Shown here: piece by piece, positions 1-8,733 of the stretch | Layout of the letters: every line of letters begins with the position of its first letter | How positions within the stretch are numbered: position 1 is the stretch's first letter | NCBI RefSeq assembly: GCF_034044715.1 | Contig: NZ_JAXCLW010000001.1 | Coordinates: forward strand, 62,001 to 126,000 | Length of the DNA: 64,000 nt | Direction: 5' to 3' | Origin: Dongia_B soli | Lineage (GTDB): Bacteria; Pseudomonadota; Alphaproteobacteria; Dongiales; Dongiaceae | Notes under the pieces: generated by a model | What the model saw: only the letters and a program-made list of their open reading frames with translations | Databases searched by the model: none | What the model was told of the DNA's origin: nothing | Position numbers and translations under genes: made by a program

Positions 1-762
1 CTCTATCTCGACCAGCGGCGCATGGTTTTCGATCTCGACAAAACGCTGTGGCAGACCCTGGCGCCGGGCGGGGGCGATTCGATCGATGTACGGGGCCAGC
101 AGCGCCATGTCGTCGCCTATCTTCGGGACTTCCTGTTCAATGACAAACAGGCAACGATGACGGTGCGGACTTTGTCGGGCGGCGAGCGCGCGCGCTTGAT
201 GCTGGCAAAGCTTTTCGCGCAGCCCAGCAACCTCATCGTGCTCGACGAGCCGACCAATGATCTGGACATGGATACGCTCGACCTGCTTCAGGAAGTGCTG
301 TCCGATTACGATGGCACCTTGCTGCTGGTGAGCCATGATCGCGATTTTCTCGATCGCCTGGTCACCAGCGTGATCGCGGTCGAAGGCGATGGCGAGGTGG
401 CCGAATATCCCGGCGGCTATAGCGATTACCTGATCCAGCGACCTGAACCGAAAGCCGTGGCCAGCGACAAGGCGGCGAAAAAGCCGGCGACCGAAAAAGC
501 ACCGCCGCCGGCACGTGCACCGCAACGGCTGAGCTCCAAGGAACAACGTGAGCTGGACGATCTGCCGGGCCGGATCGCCACTCTGGAAAAGGAGATCCAG
601 GTGATCGAAACCGCCTTGGCCGATCCCGATCTCTATAGCCGCGATCCGCAGAAATTCGCCAAGGCCAGCGATCTGCTGGCCGGCAAGAAGACGGCGCTTG
701 CCGAGGCTGAGACCCGTTGGTTGGAACTGGAAGAAAAACGCGCTGAACTGGCGGCCGGCTGA
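1..762 (+). CDS. uup: ABC-F family ATP-binding protein, 3' part (Uup-like)
   Basis: The reading frame is open to the window edge, so only the C-terminal part of the gene is present; the 5' end lies outside. Seen: the ABC signature LSGGERARLMLAK, Walker B LIVLDEPTNDLD and the switch motif SHDRDFLD of the second ATPase domain. A charged Pro/Ala/Lys linker follows, then a C-terminal segment rich in Leu, Glu, Arg and Lys that reads as a coiled coil. ABC-F proteins are soluble ATPases acting on ribosomes or DNA. The C-terminal coiled coil after the second ATPase domain is the layout of Uup, which is linked to Holliday-junction and ribosome functions. The EamA gene starts 2 bases after the stop. 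The Uup name is inferred from layout; the ABC-F family call is firm. Confidence 0.88.
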   Translation, partial: LYLDQRRMVFDLDKTLWQTLAPGGGDSIDVRGQQRHVVAYLRDFLFNDKQATMTVRTLSGGERARLMLAKLFAQPSNLIVLDEPTNDLDMDTLDLLQEVLSDYDGTLLLVSHDRDFLDRLVTSVIAVEGDGEVAEYPGGYSDYLIQRPEPKAVASDKAAKKPATEKAPPPARAPQRLSSKEQRELDDLPGRIATLEKEIQVIETALADPDLYSRDPQKFAKASDLLAGKKTALAEAETRWLELEEKRAELAAG

Positions 763-764
763 TC

Positions 765-1649
765 ATGCTCCCAAGCCATGTGCTGCTGATGATCCTGGCG
801 CAGGCCTTGTGGGGCGCCAATTTTGCCGTCACCAAAATGGGCCTTGGTCATTGGCCGCCGCTTTTCTTCGTTTGTATCCGGCTGGCTTTGGTCGCCCTCC
901 TGCTGGTGCCGATGGTCGGCTTGCCGAAGCGCGCGCATCTGCCAGCCTTGCTGCGGCTGTGTTTTCTGCTTGGCGTCGTTCACTGGGCCACGCTGTTCAC
1001 CGGCCTTCTGCTGACCGATGCCGCCACCACCTCGATCATCATTCAAATCCAGGTGCCGATCTCGGCCCTGCTGGCGATCTTCTTCCAGGGCGACCGCATG
1101 GGCTGGCGACGCTGGTCCGGCATGGCGATCGCCTTTGCCGGCATCGCCCTGATCGTCGGCACGCCGCAATTCACCGGCGGGCTGCGCGGCGCCGGCCTGA
1201 TCCTCATTGCCGCCATTGCCTGGGCCGTCGCCAATATGGAGATCAAGAAACTCAGCGATCACATGGATGGATGGCGGCTCAATGCCTGGACCGGCTTGCT
1301 CGCGGCACCGATGACCTTCGTCATGTCGCTGCTGCTCGAACAGGGCCAGTGGCAGGCGATCAGCACGGCGGATTGGCGCGGCTGGTCGGCCATGGTCTAT
1401 CAGGTTCTGATCGTCACCACATTATGCTATGGCATCTGGTATGGCATGATGCGCCGTTATCCGATGTCGCTGGTCATGCCATTCACCTTGATGGAACCGG
1501 TTTTCGGTGCCGCTACCGCCGTGGTGCTCTTGGGCGAACCGGTCGGCGGGCGGCTGATTGTCGGAACCGCGATTACGCTCGTCGGCCTCGCCATCCTGGT
1601 CCTGCGCCGGCCGCAGGCCGTCGCACAACCGGTTGGCCCCGGTGCCTAG
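765..1649 (+). CDS. EamA/DMT family transporter
   Basis: This is a 294-residue inner-membrane protein of the drug/metabolite transporter superfamily. The sequence shows about ten hydrophobic helices arranged as two EamA repeats. The first opens with QALWGANFAVTKMGL, typical of repeat one, and the second ends with FGAATAVVLLGEPVGGRL, the conserved end of repeat two. Such proteins export or take up small metabolites such as amino acids, but substrate cannot be read from sequence. The ATG lies 2 bases downstream of the ABC-F stop, so the two are probably co-transcribed. A second family member occurs at the far end of the window. Confidence 0.9.
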   Translation: MLPSHVLLMILAQALWGANFAVTKMGLGHWPPLFFVCIRLALVALLLVPMVGLPKRAHLPALLRLCFLLGVVHWATLFTGLLLTDAATTSIIIQIQVPISALLAIFFQGDRMGWRRWSGMAIAFAGIALIVGTPQFTGGLRGAGLILIAAIAWAVANMEIKKLSDHMDGWRLNAWTGLLAAPMTFVMSLLLEQGQWQAISTADWRGWSAMVYQVLIVTTLCYGIWYGMMRRYPMSLVMPFTLMEPVFGAATAVVLLGEPVGGRLIVGTAITLVGLAILVLRRPQAVAQPVGPGA

Positions 1650-1678
1650 TACGAACCAATCTTAGTCGGGGCAGCGCC

Positions 1679-2419
1679 ATGCAATTGATCGATTTGCCAT
1701 CTCCCAATTTCGATGATCGCCCGGCCGGCGGGCCGATCGATATGCTCTTGCTCCATTACACCGGCATGCAGAGCGGCGACGAAGCGATCGCCCGGCTGCG
1801 CGATCCCGCTGCCCGGGTCAGCAGCCATTATGTGGTGGACGAAGACGGTTCCATCCTCTCTCTGGTGCCGGAGGGAAAACGCGCTTGGCATGCCGGCGTC
1901 AGTTCCTGGGCCGGGGCCCGCGATATCAATGCCCGCTCGATCGGCATCGAAATCGTCAATCCGGGTCACGACTGGGGCTATCGGCCCTTTCCTGAAGTGC
2001 AGATGCAGGCGGTCATTGCCCTGTCGCAACAGATCATCGCCCAGCATCGCATCCCGGCGAGCCGTGTCCTCGGCCATTCCGATGTCGCGCCGATGCGCAA
2101 ACAGGATCCCGGCGAGTTGTTCAATTGGGCCTTGCTGGCGTCGCGCGGCATCGGCCTGTGGCCCAAACCCATCATCGCCGATTGGGATGAAGCGACCTTC
2201 CTCGCAGCGCTCGCTAGATATGGCTACGATATCCAGGGGCCGGCCGGCGCGATGCCGGAAACCGCCCATCATGCGGCGATCCTGGCTTTCGAAAGGCATT
2301 TCCGGCCGCAACATCTCACCGGCCGCTTCGAGCCCGCCTCAGCCTCGATCCTCAAGGGCCTGCTGCAAGCAGCCGGCCTTGACGCGACCGGCATTGACAC
2401 GCCCGGCTTCAAGGCCTAG
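1679..2419 (+). CDS. N-acetylmuramoyl-L-alanine amidase (AmpD-like, Amidase_2)
   Basis: A 246-residue zinc amidase that cleaves the bond between MurNAc and L-Ala of peptidoglycan fragments. Seen: LLLHYTGM near residue 25 carries the first zinc His. SSHYVVDEDGSI, WHAG, SIGIEIVN and GHSDVAPMRKQDPG give the usual AmpD/Amidase_2 landmarks. The C-terminal roughly 70 residues (YGYDIQG onward) resemble a peptidoglycan-binding helical domain. No signal peptide is visible, which suits cytoplasmic recycling of anhydro-muropeptides. The start at 1679 was chosen over a much longer upstream frame because homology begins there; the upstream part only overlaps the EamA gene in another frame. The rnpB gene follows 8 bases after the stop. 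Confidence 0.88.
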   Translation: MQLIDLPSPNFDDRPAGGPIDMLLLHYTGMQSGDEAIARLRDPAARVSSHYVVDEDGSILSLVPEGKRAWHAGVSSWAGARDINARSIGIEIVNPGHDWGYRPFPEVQMQAVIALSQQIIAQHRIPASRVLGHSDVAPMRKQDPGELFNWALLASRGIGLWPKPIIADWDEATFLAALARYGYDIQGPAGAMPETAHHAAILAFERHFRPQHLTGRFEPASASILKGLLQAAGLDATGIDTPGFKA

Positions 2420-2427
2420 CTAGGCAC

Positions 2428-2877
2428 TGCCAGATGGCCGGATGACTGCTCTCCTCGCTTTGGCGCGGAGGGAGGAAAGTCCGGGCTCCACGGAAGGACG
2501 GTGCCGGGTAACGCCCGGCGGGAGCAATCCCAGGGAAAGTGCCACAGAGACTATACCGCCGGCGGCGGCCAGCAATGGGCGCAGGGCCGGTAAGGGTGAA
2601 AAGGTGCGGTAAGAGCGCACCGCGCTGACGGCAACGCCAGTGGCAGGGTAAACCCCACCGGGAGCAAGACCAGATAGGAGGACAGGAACCGGGCAACCGG
2701 TTCAGGCGCCTTTCCGCGCCGATCCTCGGGTAGGTCGCGCGAGGCGTCCGGCGACGGGCGTCCCAGATGAATAGTCATCCACGGGTCGCGGTCGGGCGGG
2801 AGTGATGACCGGCGAAAGCCGGCCATATCGTTCGTCCAGCGGCCCCGGACAGAACCCGGCTTACAGGCCATCTGGCA
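2428..2877 (+). ncRNA. rnpB: RNase P RNA (class A)
   Basis: Catalytic RNA that trims 5' leaders from pre-tRNAs. The universally conserved 5' block GAGGAAAGTCCGGGCTCC lies near 2470-2488, and its partner ACAGAACCCGGCTTACAGG near 2849-2867. The outer P1 helix is exact: 11 bases at 2429-2439 (GCCAGATGGCC) pair with 2866-2876 (GGCCATCTGGC). Internal landmarks such as AGGGTGAAAAGGTGCGGTAAGAGCGCACC are characteristic of bacterial type A RNase P. The length of about 450 nt is normal for alphaproteobacteria. It sits directly after the amidase gene with only 8 nt between, so it may be made by processing of that transcript or from a promoter inside the amidase gene. Confidence 0.97.
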
Positions 2878-2880
2878 TCA

Positions 2881-3105
2881 ATTGATGCGTGTATTTCCGG
2901 AAATTACACCGCTGTTACGGAAAGCATGAGAACATTCCCGGTACAAAAGAAAGTTGAAAAATCAGCGGACTACGCCACAGCCGGCATCAAGCTAACTTTC
3001 TTTCTCAGCGAGGCCGCGTAACTCATTGAAAAAATGCAACTTCAAGGAGTCACGTTTTCGCGAGGAAACGGAAATTTCCAAGCTATTCCAGAGATTTACG
3101 GGCTC
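2881..3105. other. Gene-free spacer upstream of the dcw cluster
   Basis: Together with the operator region this separates rnpB from mraZ by about 360 bases. It is AT-richer than its surroundings and holds no convincing reading frame. I see no terminator hairpin with a T-run after rnpB and no riboswitch. The MraZ boxes and a candidate promoter lie at its right end. Confidence 0.6.
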
Positions 3106-3107
3106 TT

Positions 3108-3142
3108 CCCATTGACGCCCATACCATCCCATGATATCCCAT
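3108..3142 (-). promoter_or_regulatory. MraZ operator: four direct repeats ATGGG, 10-bp period
   Basis: CCCAT occurs at 3108-3112, 3118-3122, 3128-3132 and 3138-3142, that is four ATGGG boxes on the minus strand at an exact 10-bp spacing, one helical turn apart. MraZ is known to bind arrays of TGGG boxes spaced by about 10 bp in front of its own operon. A possible promoter overlaps the array on the plus strand (TTGACG at 3112-3117, TATCCC at 3135-3140, 17-base spacer), so bound MraZ would block it. The mraZ ATG is 100 bases downstream. The box array is seen directly; the promoter is weaker. Confidence 0.88.
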
Positions 3143-3242
3143 TAACGATCGAGATTTACCGGACGGCAGCGGCGGGCCGTGTCCGGTGCTTAAAACAAGT
3201 GTGGCGACGCCAGCCATCTATGGGACGGCAGCGGGAAACTCG

Positions 3243-3713
3243 ATGGCCCTGTTCATCGATACCTTCATCAACAAGATCGATAAGAAGGGCCGTATCTCCG
3301 TCCCCGCGACGTTCCGTGCTGCCTTGGCGAATCAGGCTTTCCAGGGCATCGTCGCCTTTCCATCTTTCAAATACGCCGCCATCCAATGCGCCGGGATGGA
3401 TTGGATGCAGGCTTTGACCGACCGCATGACCCAGGTCGACCTGTTTTCCGATGAGCATGACGACCTGACCGCCACGCTTTTCGCTGATGCCAAACAACTG
3501 CCGTTCGATGGCGAAGGCCGCATCATGCTGCCCGAAAGCCTTGCCGCCCATGCCGGCATCACCGAAGCGGCAGCCTTTGTCGGTCGCGGCAGCGGCTTCG
3601 AAATCTGGGAACCTGCCAAGCTCGAAGCCTATAAGGCCGAGGCGCGCCGCCGTGCCCTGGAAAAGGGCCGAACCTTGCGGCAGGCGCCAGGCGGGCCGGG
3701 TGGAGGTGCGTAA
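3243..3713 (+). CDS. mraZ: Transcriptional regulator MraZ
   Basis: A 156-residue DNA-binding regulator of the division and cell wall cluster. MraZ forms ring-shaped oligomers from two AbrB-like (SpoVT) domains per chain. Seen: the N-terminal motif IDKKGRISVPATFR near residues 11-24, and its second copy FDGEGRIMLPESLAAHAG near residues 84-101. The chosen ATG gives the usual N-terminus MALFIDTF; an upstream in-frame ATG at 3186 would add 19 unrelated residues. The stop overlaps the rsmH start (TAATG). Four MraZ boxes lie upstream, so autoregulation of the whole cluster is likely. Confidence 0.95.
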   Translation: MALFIDTFINKIDKKGRISVPATFRAALANQAFQGIVAFPSFKYAAIQCAGMDWMQALTDRMTQVDLFSDEHDDLTATLFADAKQLPFDGEGRIMLPESLAAHAGITEAAAFVGRGSGFEIWEPAKLEAYKAEARRRALEKGRTLRQAPGGPGGGA

Positions 3714-4690
3714 TGGCCGACATAATGTCCTCACCCGCCAGCCCGCATCAGTCAGTTCTGCTGTCGGAGGTGGTCTCCGCTTTATCGCCGCGTGACGGCG
3801 CCATCTATGTCGATGGCACTTTCGGCGCCGGCGGCTATAGCCGCGCCATTTTAGAAGCGGCCAATTGCACCGTCTTCGCCATCGATCGCGATCCCGGTGC
3901 CGTGCGCGACGCCCAGCCATTGCTGGATCGTTTCAAAGGCCGCCTGCATATTTTGCAGGGACGTTTCGGCGATATGGCAAAACTGCTCGCCACACAGGGC
4001 ATCGACCAGGTACAGGGCGTGACGCTCGATCTCGGCGTCTCCTCGATGCAGCTCGACCAGGCCGAGCGCGGCTTCTCCTTCCGTTTCCACGGGCCGCTCG
4101 ACATGCGCATGGAACAGGAAGGGGAAACAGCTGCCGATCTCGTCAATAAAATGGCTGAGCAACCGCTGGCCGATCTGATCTTCACCTTCGGTGAGGAAAA
4201 GAAGGCGCGTCGGGTGGCCAAGGCGATCATCGCGGCGCGTGCTTTGGCACCGATTACAACGACCCAGCAACTGGGCGAGATCGTGCGCCGCGCGATCGGC
4301 CCAACGCCAGCCAATCGCATTGATCCCGCGACCCGCACCTTCCAGGCGCTGCGCATCGCGGTCAATGACGAGATGGGCGAGATTGATCGCGGTCTTGAAG
4401 CCGCCGATGCCATTTTGGCACCGGGCGGACGTCTCGCCATCGTCTCCTTCCATTCGCTGGAAGACCGCCGCGTCAAAGCTTTCTTGCGCAGCCGCAGCAC
4501 CAGCGCGCCGCGCGGATCGCGGCATCTGCCGGAAACACCACAGGCAGAAGCGCCGCGTTATCGTCTGATCTCGCCGGGCGGCATAGAACCCAGCGACGCT
4601 GAGATCGCCCGCAATCCGCGCGCACGTTCCGCGCGTCTGCGGATTGCCGAACGTCTAGCGGATGCGCATCCGGCGGGAGGTGCCGCATGA
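3713..4690 (+). CDS. rsmH: 16S rRNA (cytosine(1402)-N(4))-methyltransferase RsmH
   Basis: A 325-residue SAM-dependent methyltransferase that makes m4Cm1402 in the decoding centre of 16S rRNA. Seen: HQSVLLSEVV at the N-terminus, the SAM loop VDGTFGAGGYSRAIL near residues 33-47, DLGVSSMQLDQAERGFSF, and the C-terminal block SFHSLEDRRVK. Length matches the family. The start overlaps the mraZ stop by one base and the end overlaps ftsL by four bases, so it is translationally coupled on both sides. This is the second gene of the dcw operon, its normal position. Confidence 0.97.
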   Translation: MADIMSSPASPHQSVLLSEVVSALSPRDGAIYVDGTFGAGGYSRAILEAANCTVFAIDRDPGAVRDAQPLLDRFKGRLHILQGRFGDMAKLLATQGIDQVQGVTLDLGVSSMQLDQAERGFSFRFHGPLDMRMEQEGETAADLVNKMAEQPLADLIFTFGEEKKARRVAKAIIAARALAPITTTQQLGEIVRRAIGPTPANRIDPATRTFQALRIAVNDEMGEIDRGLEAADAILAPGGRLAIVSFHSLEDRRVKAFLRSRSTSAPRGSRHLPETPQAEAPRYRLISPGGIEPSDAEIARNPRARSARLRIAERLADAHPAGGAA

Positions 4691-5373
4691 TCCGGATCAG
4701 CGTCGTCATCTGGATTCTCGTCCTAGCCTTGCTCGGTGTCGGCCTCTTTCAGGTGAAGTACAACGTTCAGGCCAAGGAAACCGAATTGCGGCACCTGAAG
4801 CGCCAGATCGATAGCAATCTTTCCAGCATCCACGTGTTGGAAGCGGAATGGAGCTATCTCAACGACCCGGTGCGGCTGGCCGATCTCGCCCGGCGCCACA
4901 CCGATCTCCTGCCAACGCAGGCCAGCCAGATCAAGAACTTCGCCGACCTGCCGCTACGGCCGGCTGATGCACCGGCCGCGCCGGCACCGGAAACTGCGCC
5001 GCAATTGTCGCAGCCCGAACAGGCGCCAACGCCTCCCATGGTTTCGGCTGTCACACCGCACCAGCAACCGGCGGCGGCGAGCACGGCGGCCGGCACGACC
5101 ATACAGACGCAAAAAGCAGCCCTTCCGGAATCGCTGCCCACGGCCGCGCCGACCATCGTTCCGGTGAGTGCGCAGCTCAGCAAACCACAGGATCGACCGG
5201 CGGCGATCAAGGTCAGCGCCAAGCCGGCAGCTACACCCGCAGCCAAACCCGCGGTCAAACAGCCGGCAGCCACGGCGAAGAAACCGGGTTCGGATGAAGT
5301 GATCGATGCCATTTTGGCTGATATGCAACGGGCACAAGATGCGCCCGACGCATCCGCTGCGGGTGACCAATGA
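4687..5373 (+). CDS. ftsL: Cell division protein FtsL, with long Pro/Ala/Lys-rich tail
   Basis: A bitopic inner-membrane division protein that bridges FtsQ and FtsB to the FtsWI synthase. Seen: a short cytoplasmic N-terminus, one transmembrane helix at about residues 4-23, then a coiled-coil stretch (ETELRHLKRQIDSN and following) and the typical EAEWSYLNDPVRLADLARR segment. After about residue 95 comes a roughly 130-residue low-complexity extension rich in Ala, Pro, Gln and Lys. The total of 228 residues is about double a standard FtsL. It is placed between rsmH and ftsI with ATGA overlaps on both sides, which supports the call despite low sequence conservation in the family. Confidence 0.9.
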   Translation: MIRISVVIWILVLALLGVGLFQVKYNVQAKETELRHLKRQIDSNLSSIHVLEAEWSYLNDPVRLADLARRHTDLLPTQASQIKNFADLPLRPADAPAAPAPETAPQLSQPEQAPTPPMVSAVTPHQQPAAASTAAGTTIQTQKAALPESLPTAAPTIVPVSAQLSKPQDRPAAIKVSAKPAATPAAKPAVKQPAATAKKPGSDEVIDAILADMQRAQDAPDASAAGDQ

Positions 5374-7268
5374 AGCGGCGTAACGATCATAGGCGCGCGG
5401 ATAACTTCTCGGCGCAGCGGTCGCAGCCGGTGATCAACCCGATGGCTTTGGAAGCCGAGCCGGAAGGCCGGCAGAAGCGCGTCCTGGAAATGGGTCACAC
5501 CCGGCTGATGCTGGGCGCTGGCCTGTTCTGCGTTGCCTTTCTGGTCATCACCGCCCGTCTGGCGGCCGTCACCTTGCTGCCGGGCGAAGATGATACTGGC
5601 GCCGCGCATCAAAAGATCGCCTCGACCGGCCGCGCCGATGTAGTTGATCGCAACGGCGTTGTCCTCGCCACCAGCCTCACCACAGCCTCGCTTTATGCCA
5701 ATCCCCGGCAGATCACCAATCCGGATGATGTTGCCAGGCAGCTGGCGCCTATTCTGCCGGACCTCAATCCGACCGCGACGGCGACGAAGCTGTCGAGCGA
5801 CCGGGCCTTCATCTGGCTGTGGCGCAACCTCACGCCCAAGCAGCAGCAGTCCGTCAATAACCTCGGCATTCCTGGCCTCTATTTTCAGTATGAGACCAAG
5901 CGCATCTATCCGCAGGGAAACCTGACCGCGCATCTGGTTGGCTTCACCGATATTGACGGCAAGGGCATTGCCGGCGTGGAGCGGTCTTTCGATGATGCCT
6001 TGAATGGCGGCACGCGTCCGCTGCAATTATCGATCGATATCCGCGTTCAGCACATCATGCATGAAGAGCTGAGCAATGCGATCCGGGATTTCCACGCCAT
6101 CGGCGGCGCCGGCATGGTGATGGATGTGAAGACCGGCGAGGTCTTGTCCCTCGTTTCGCTGCCGGATTTCGATCCCTCGCAGCCGGGCGCCGCTTCAGCG
6201 GATGCTCGTTTCAACCGCGCCACGCTCGGCGTGTTCGAAATGGGCTCCACTTTCAAGACCTTCAATACGGCGATCGGGCTCGATAGCGGTACCGTCTCGA
6301 TGACCGGCGGCTATGATGCCTCCAAGCCGATCCGGATCGGCGGCTTCACCATCAGCGATTATCACGGCAAGAACCGTTTCCTGACGGTGCCGGAGATCTA
6401 CGCTTATTCTTCCAATATCGGCTCCGCCAAAATGGCCGACGATTTCGGCACGGAAACCCAGCAAACCTATCTGCGCCGCTTCGGCATGCTGGAAAAATCG
6501 CCGATCGAATTGCCGGAAGTCGGCCCGCCGATGGTTCCCAGCCTCAAGAACTGGAAGCGCATCAACACCATGACCATTGCTTATGGTCACGGTATCGCTG
6601 TCAGCCTGGCCCAGCTGATCACCGGTATCTCCGCCGTGGTCAATGGCGGCGATATGCGGGCCCCCACCATTCTGAAACGCCAGCCAGATCAGATCCCGGC
6701 CGGCGAACATGTCATCTCCGATCAGACCTCGGTCAATATGCGCGCCTTGATGCGCACGGTGGTCCAGGAGGGCACCGCCAAGAAAGCGGATGCGCCCGGT
6801 TATCTCGTCGGTTGCAAGACCGGTACGGCGGATAAACTCGAGGGCCACACCTATGCGAAGAATGCGCGCATGGCGGTGATTGTCTGCTCCTTCCCGTCCA
6901 ACAATCCTCGCTATGCCGTTGCCGCTTTGGTCGATGAACCCGTTCCCAACGAACATAGCTACGGTTATGCGACTGCCGGTTGGGTGGCCGCCCCGGTGGC
7001 CGGCGCTTTAGTGCAGCGAATGGCCCCGCTTTACAGCATGGCGCCGATCTCGCCGGACGATCCGGCGTCGCAAAACCCGCTGGCGGCGCTTGTCGCCGAC
7101 TATGATTCACCAGACTCCAAAAAGCCACATTCGATGGTTACGCAGGTCAAAGCGACGGCCAACGGCGCCACGCCTGCGACTCAATCGAAGGTCTCAATCG
7201 ACGATCAGGGGGATGTGACCGGACCGCCGCAAAACACGGATCCAGGAGCGTCCATTGCAGATGAATGA
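5370..7268 (+). CDS. ftsI: Peptidoglycan D,D-transpeptidase FtsI (PBP3)
   Basis: The septal class B penicillin-binding protein that cross-links new septal peptidoglycan together with FtsW. It has 632 residues. A membrane anchor lies near residues 47-68 (GAGLFCVAFLVITARLAAV). The N-terminal pedestal includes GRADVVDRNGVVLA. The transpeptidase motifs are Ser293-Thr-Phe-Lys296, Ser347-Ser-Asn349 and Lys483-Thr-Gly485, with Ser293 as the acylated nucleophile. The start overlaps ftsL by four bases and the end overlaps murE. A Ser/Thr/Pro-rich tail of about 50 residues follows the catalytic domain. Confidence 0.97.
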   Translation: MKRRNDHRRADNFSAQRSQPVINPMALEAEPEGRQKRVLEMGHTRLMLGAGLFCVAFLVITARLAAVTLLPGEDDTGAAHQKIASTGRADVVDRNGVVLATSLTTASLYANPRQITNPDDVARQLAPILPDLNPTATATKLSSDRAFIWLWRNLTPKQQQSVNNLGIPGLYFQYETKRIYPQGNLTAHLVGFTDIDGKGIAGVERSFDDALNGGTRPLQLSIDIRVQHIMHEELSNAIRDFHAIGGAGMVMDVKTGEVLSLVSLPDFDPSQPGAASADARFNRATLGVFEMGSTFKTFNTAIGLDSGTVSMTGGYDASKPIRIGGFTISDYHGKNRFLTVPEIYAYSSNIGSAKMADDFGTETQQTYLRRFGMLEKSPIELPEVGPPMVPSLKNWKRINTMTIAYGHGIAVSLAQLITGISAVVNGGDMRAPTILKRQPDQIPAGEHVISDQTSVNMRALMRTVVQEGTAKKADAPGYLVGCKTGTADKLEGHTYAKNARMAVIVCSFPSNNPRYAVAALVDEPVPNEHSYGYATAGWVAAPVAGALVQRMAPLYSMAPISPDDPASQNPLAALVADYDSPDSKKPHSMVTQVKATANGATPATQSKVSIDDQGDVTGPPQNTDPGASIADE

Positions 7269-8733
7269 GCTGATTGGCGGTCTCGACTCGATTGTGACAT
7301 TGCGCAGTCCGGCAGCGGCGATCGACATTTCCGGTCTGACGGCCGATTCCCGTCATGTCCGACCGGGCTTTCTGTTCGCAGCCTTGCCCGGCAGCAAGGC
7401 CGATGGTCGCGATTTTATTTCCGCCGCTCTCGCCCAGGGCGCCAGCGCGATTCTGTCGCCGGAGAATCAACCGATTCTCGATCTGCCGCCGCATGTCGCC
7501 CATGTGACGGCGGCCAATCCGCGCCGCGCGCTCGCTTTGCTGGCTGCCCGTTTCAACGGGGCGCAGCCGAAGACGATAGCAGCGGTCACGGGAACCAGCG
7601 GCAAGACCTCGACAACTGTCTTCACCCGCCAGCTCTGGTCGCTGCTCGGTCATCGCGCTGCCAGCCTCGGCACGATCGGGTTGACGGCGCCCGGCTATGA
7701 ACTACCCGATTCATTGACCACGCCTGATCCGGTGGAGCTGCATCGTATCCTCGCCGAGCTTGCCTTCAAGAACATCGATCATCTGGCCATGGAAGCGTCC
7801 AGCCATGGGCTTGACCAGTATCGACTCGACGGCGTGCAGGTCACGGCAGCGGCCTTTACAAACCTATCGCGCGATCATCTCGACTATCACGGCAACATGC
7901 AGGCGTATCTCCAGGCGAAACTGCGCCTGTTCGCCGACCTTCTGCCGGCCGGCGGGACCGCCGTGGTCAATGCCGATATGGAAGTTGCGGAAGATGTCTT
8001 CGCCGTCAGCCGCCGCGCGCATCATCGCCTGATCGCCGTCGGTGCGAAGGGCAGCGATATCAGATTGATCAAGCAGACCCCGACCAGCACCGGCCAGATG
8101 CTGGAGATCGATCTCTTCGGCACGCGCCATGACATCGAGTTTCCCGTCGCTGGTCTATTCCAGGCTTATAATTTGCTGACCGCCATGGGCCTCGTCATCG
8201 GCAGTGGCGGGGAGCCTGCCGTGGTTGCGCAACTTGTCGGCCGGCTGACGGGCGTGCACGGACGCATCGAGCATGTTGCAACTACACCATCAGGTGGCGC
8301 TGTCTATGTCGATTATGCGCATAAGCCCGGTGCGCTTGAAGCCGTGCTGACTGCCTTGCGTCCTCACACCACTGGCAAACTAGCAGTAGTGATTGGCTGC
8401 GGCGGTGATCGCGACCGTGGCAAGCGGCCGATCATGGGTGAGATCGCCACGCGGCTTGCCGATCGCGTCATTGTTACTGACGACAATCCGCGTTCAGAAG
8501 ATCCCGCTGCGATTCGCGCTGAAATTTGTGCTGCTGCACCGGGCGCGATTGAAATTGGTGATCGCGCCGAAGCGATTCGCCATGCTATGCGGGAACTTGG
8601 CAAAGGCGATGTGCTCATCATCGCCGGCAAGGGTCATGAGACCTATCAGATCGTCGGCAATGTGAAGCACGATTTTGACGACAGCCAGGTGGCGCGTGAC
8701 GTCGCGCTGGCGCTTGAAAGCGAGGCCTCGTGA
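7255..8733 (+). CDS. murE: UDP-MurNAc-L-Ala-D-Glu:meso-diaminopimelate ligase MurE
   Basis: Cytoplasmic ATP-dependent ligase that adds the third residue of the peptidoglycan stem peptide. Seen: the ATP loop AVTGTSGKTS, the Mur ligase central domain motif DHLDYHG, YVDYAHKPGALE, and DNPRSEDP, the DNPR motif that selects meso-DAP rather than lysine. The product is 492 residues from a TTG at 7255, which has AGGAG 7 bases upstream. An in-frame ATG at 7261 is the alternative and would be 13 bases from that site. The gene overlaps the end of ftsI and the GTG of murF. Confidence 0.96.
   Translation: MQMNELIGGLDSIVTLRSPAAAIDISGLTADSRHVRPGFLFAALPGSKADGRDFISAALAQGASAILSPENQPILDLPPHVAHVTAANPRRALALLAARFNGAQPKTIAAVTGTSGKTSTTVFTRQLWSLLGHRAASLGTIGLTAPGYELPDSLTTPDPVELHRILAELAFKNIDHLAMEASSHGLDQYRLDGVQVTAAAFTNLSRDHLDYHGNMQAYLQAKLRLFADLLPAGGTAVVNADMEVAEDVFAVSRRAHHRLIAVGAKGSDIRLIKQTPTSTGQMLEIDLFGTRHDIEFPVAGLFQAYNLLTAMGLVIGSGGEPAVVAQLVGRLTGVHGRIEHVATTPSGGAVYVDYAHKPGALEAVLTALRPHTTGKLAVVIGCGGDRDRGKRPIMGEIATRLADRVIVTDDNPRSEDPAAIRAEICAAAPGAIEIGDRAEAIRHAMRELGKGDVLIIAGKGHETYQIVGNVKHDFDDSQVARDVALALESEAS

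Noticed and set aside
698..1678. In-frame extension of the amidase gene far upstream
   Set aside because: It overlaps the EamA gene in another frame and its translation is unlike any protein; homology begins at 1679.
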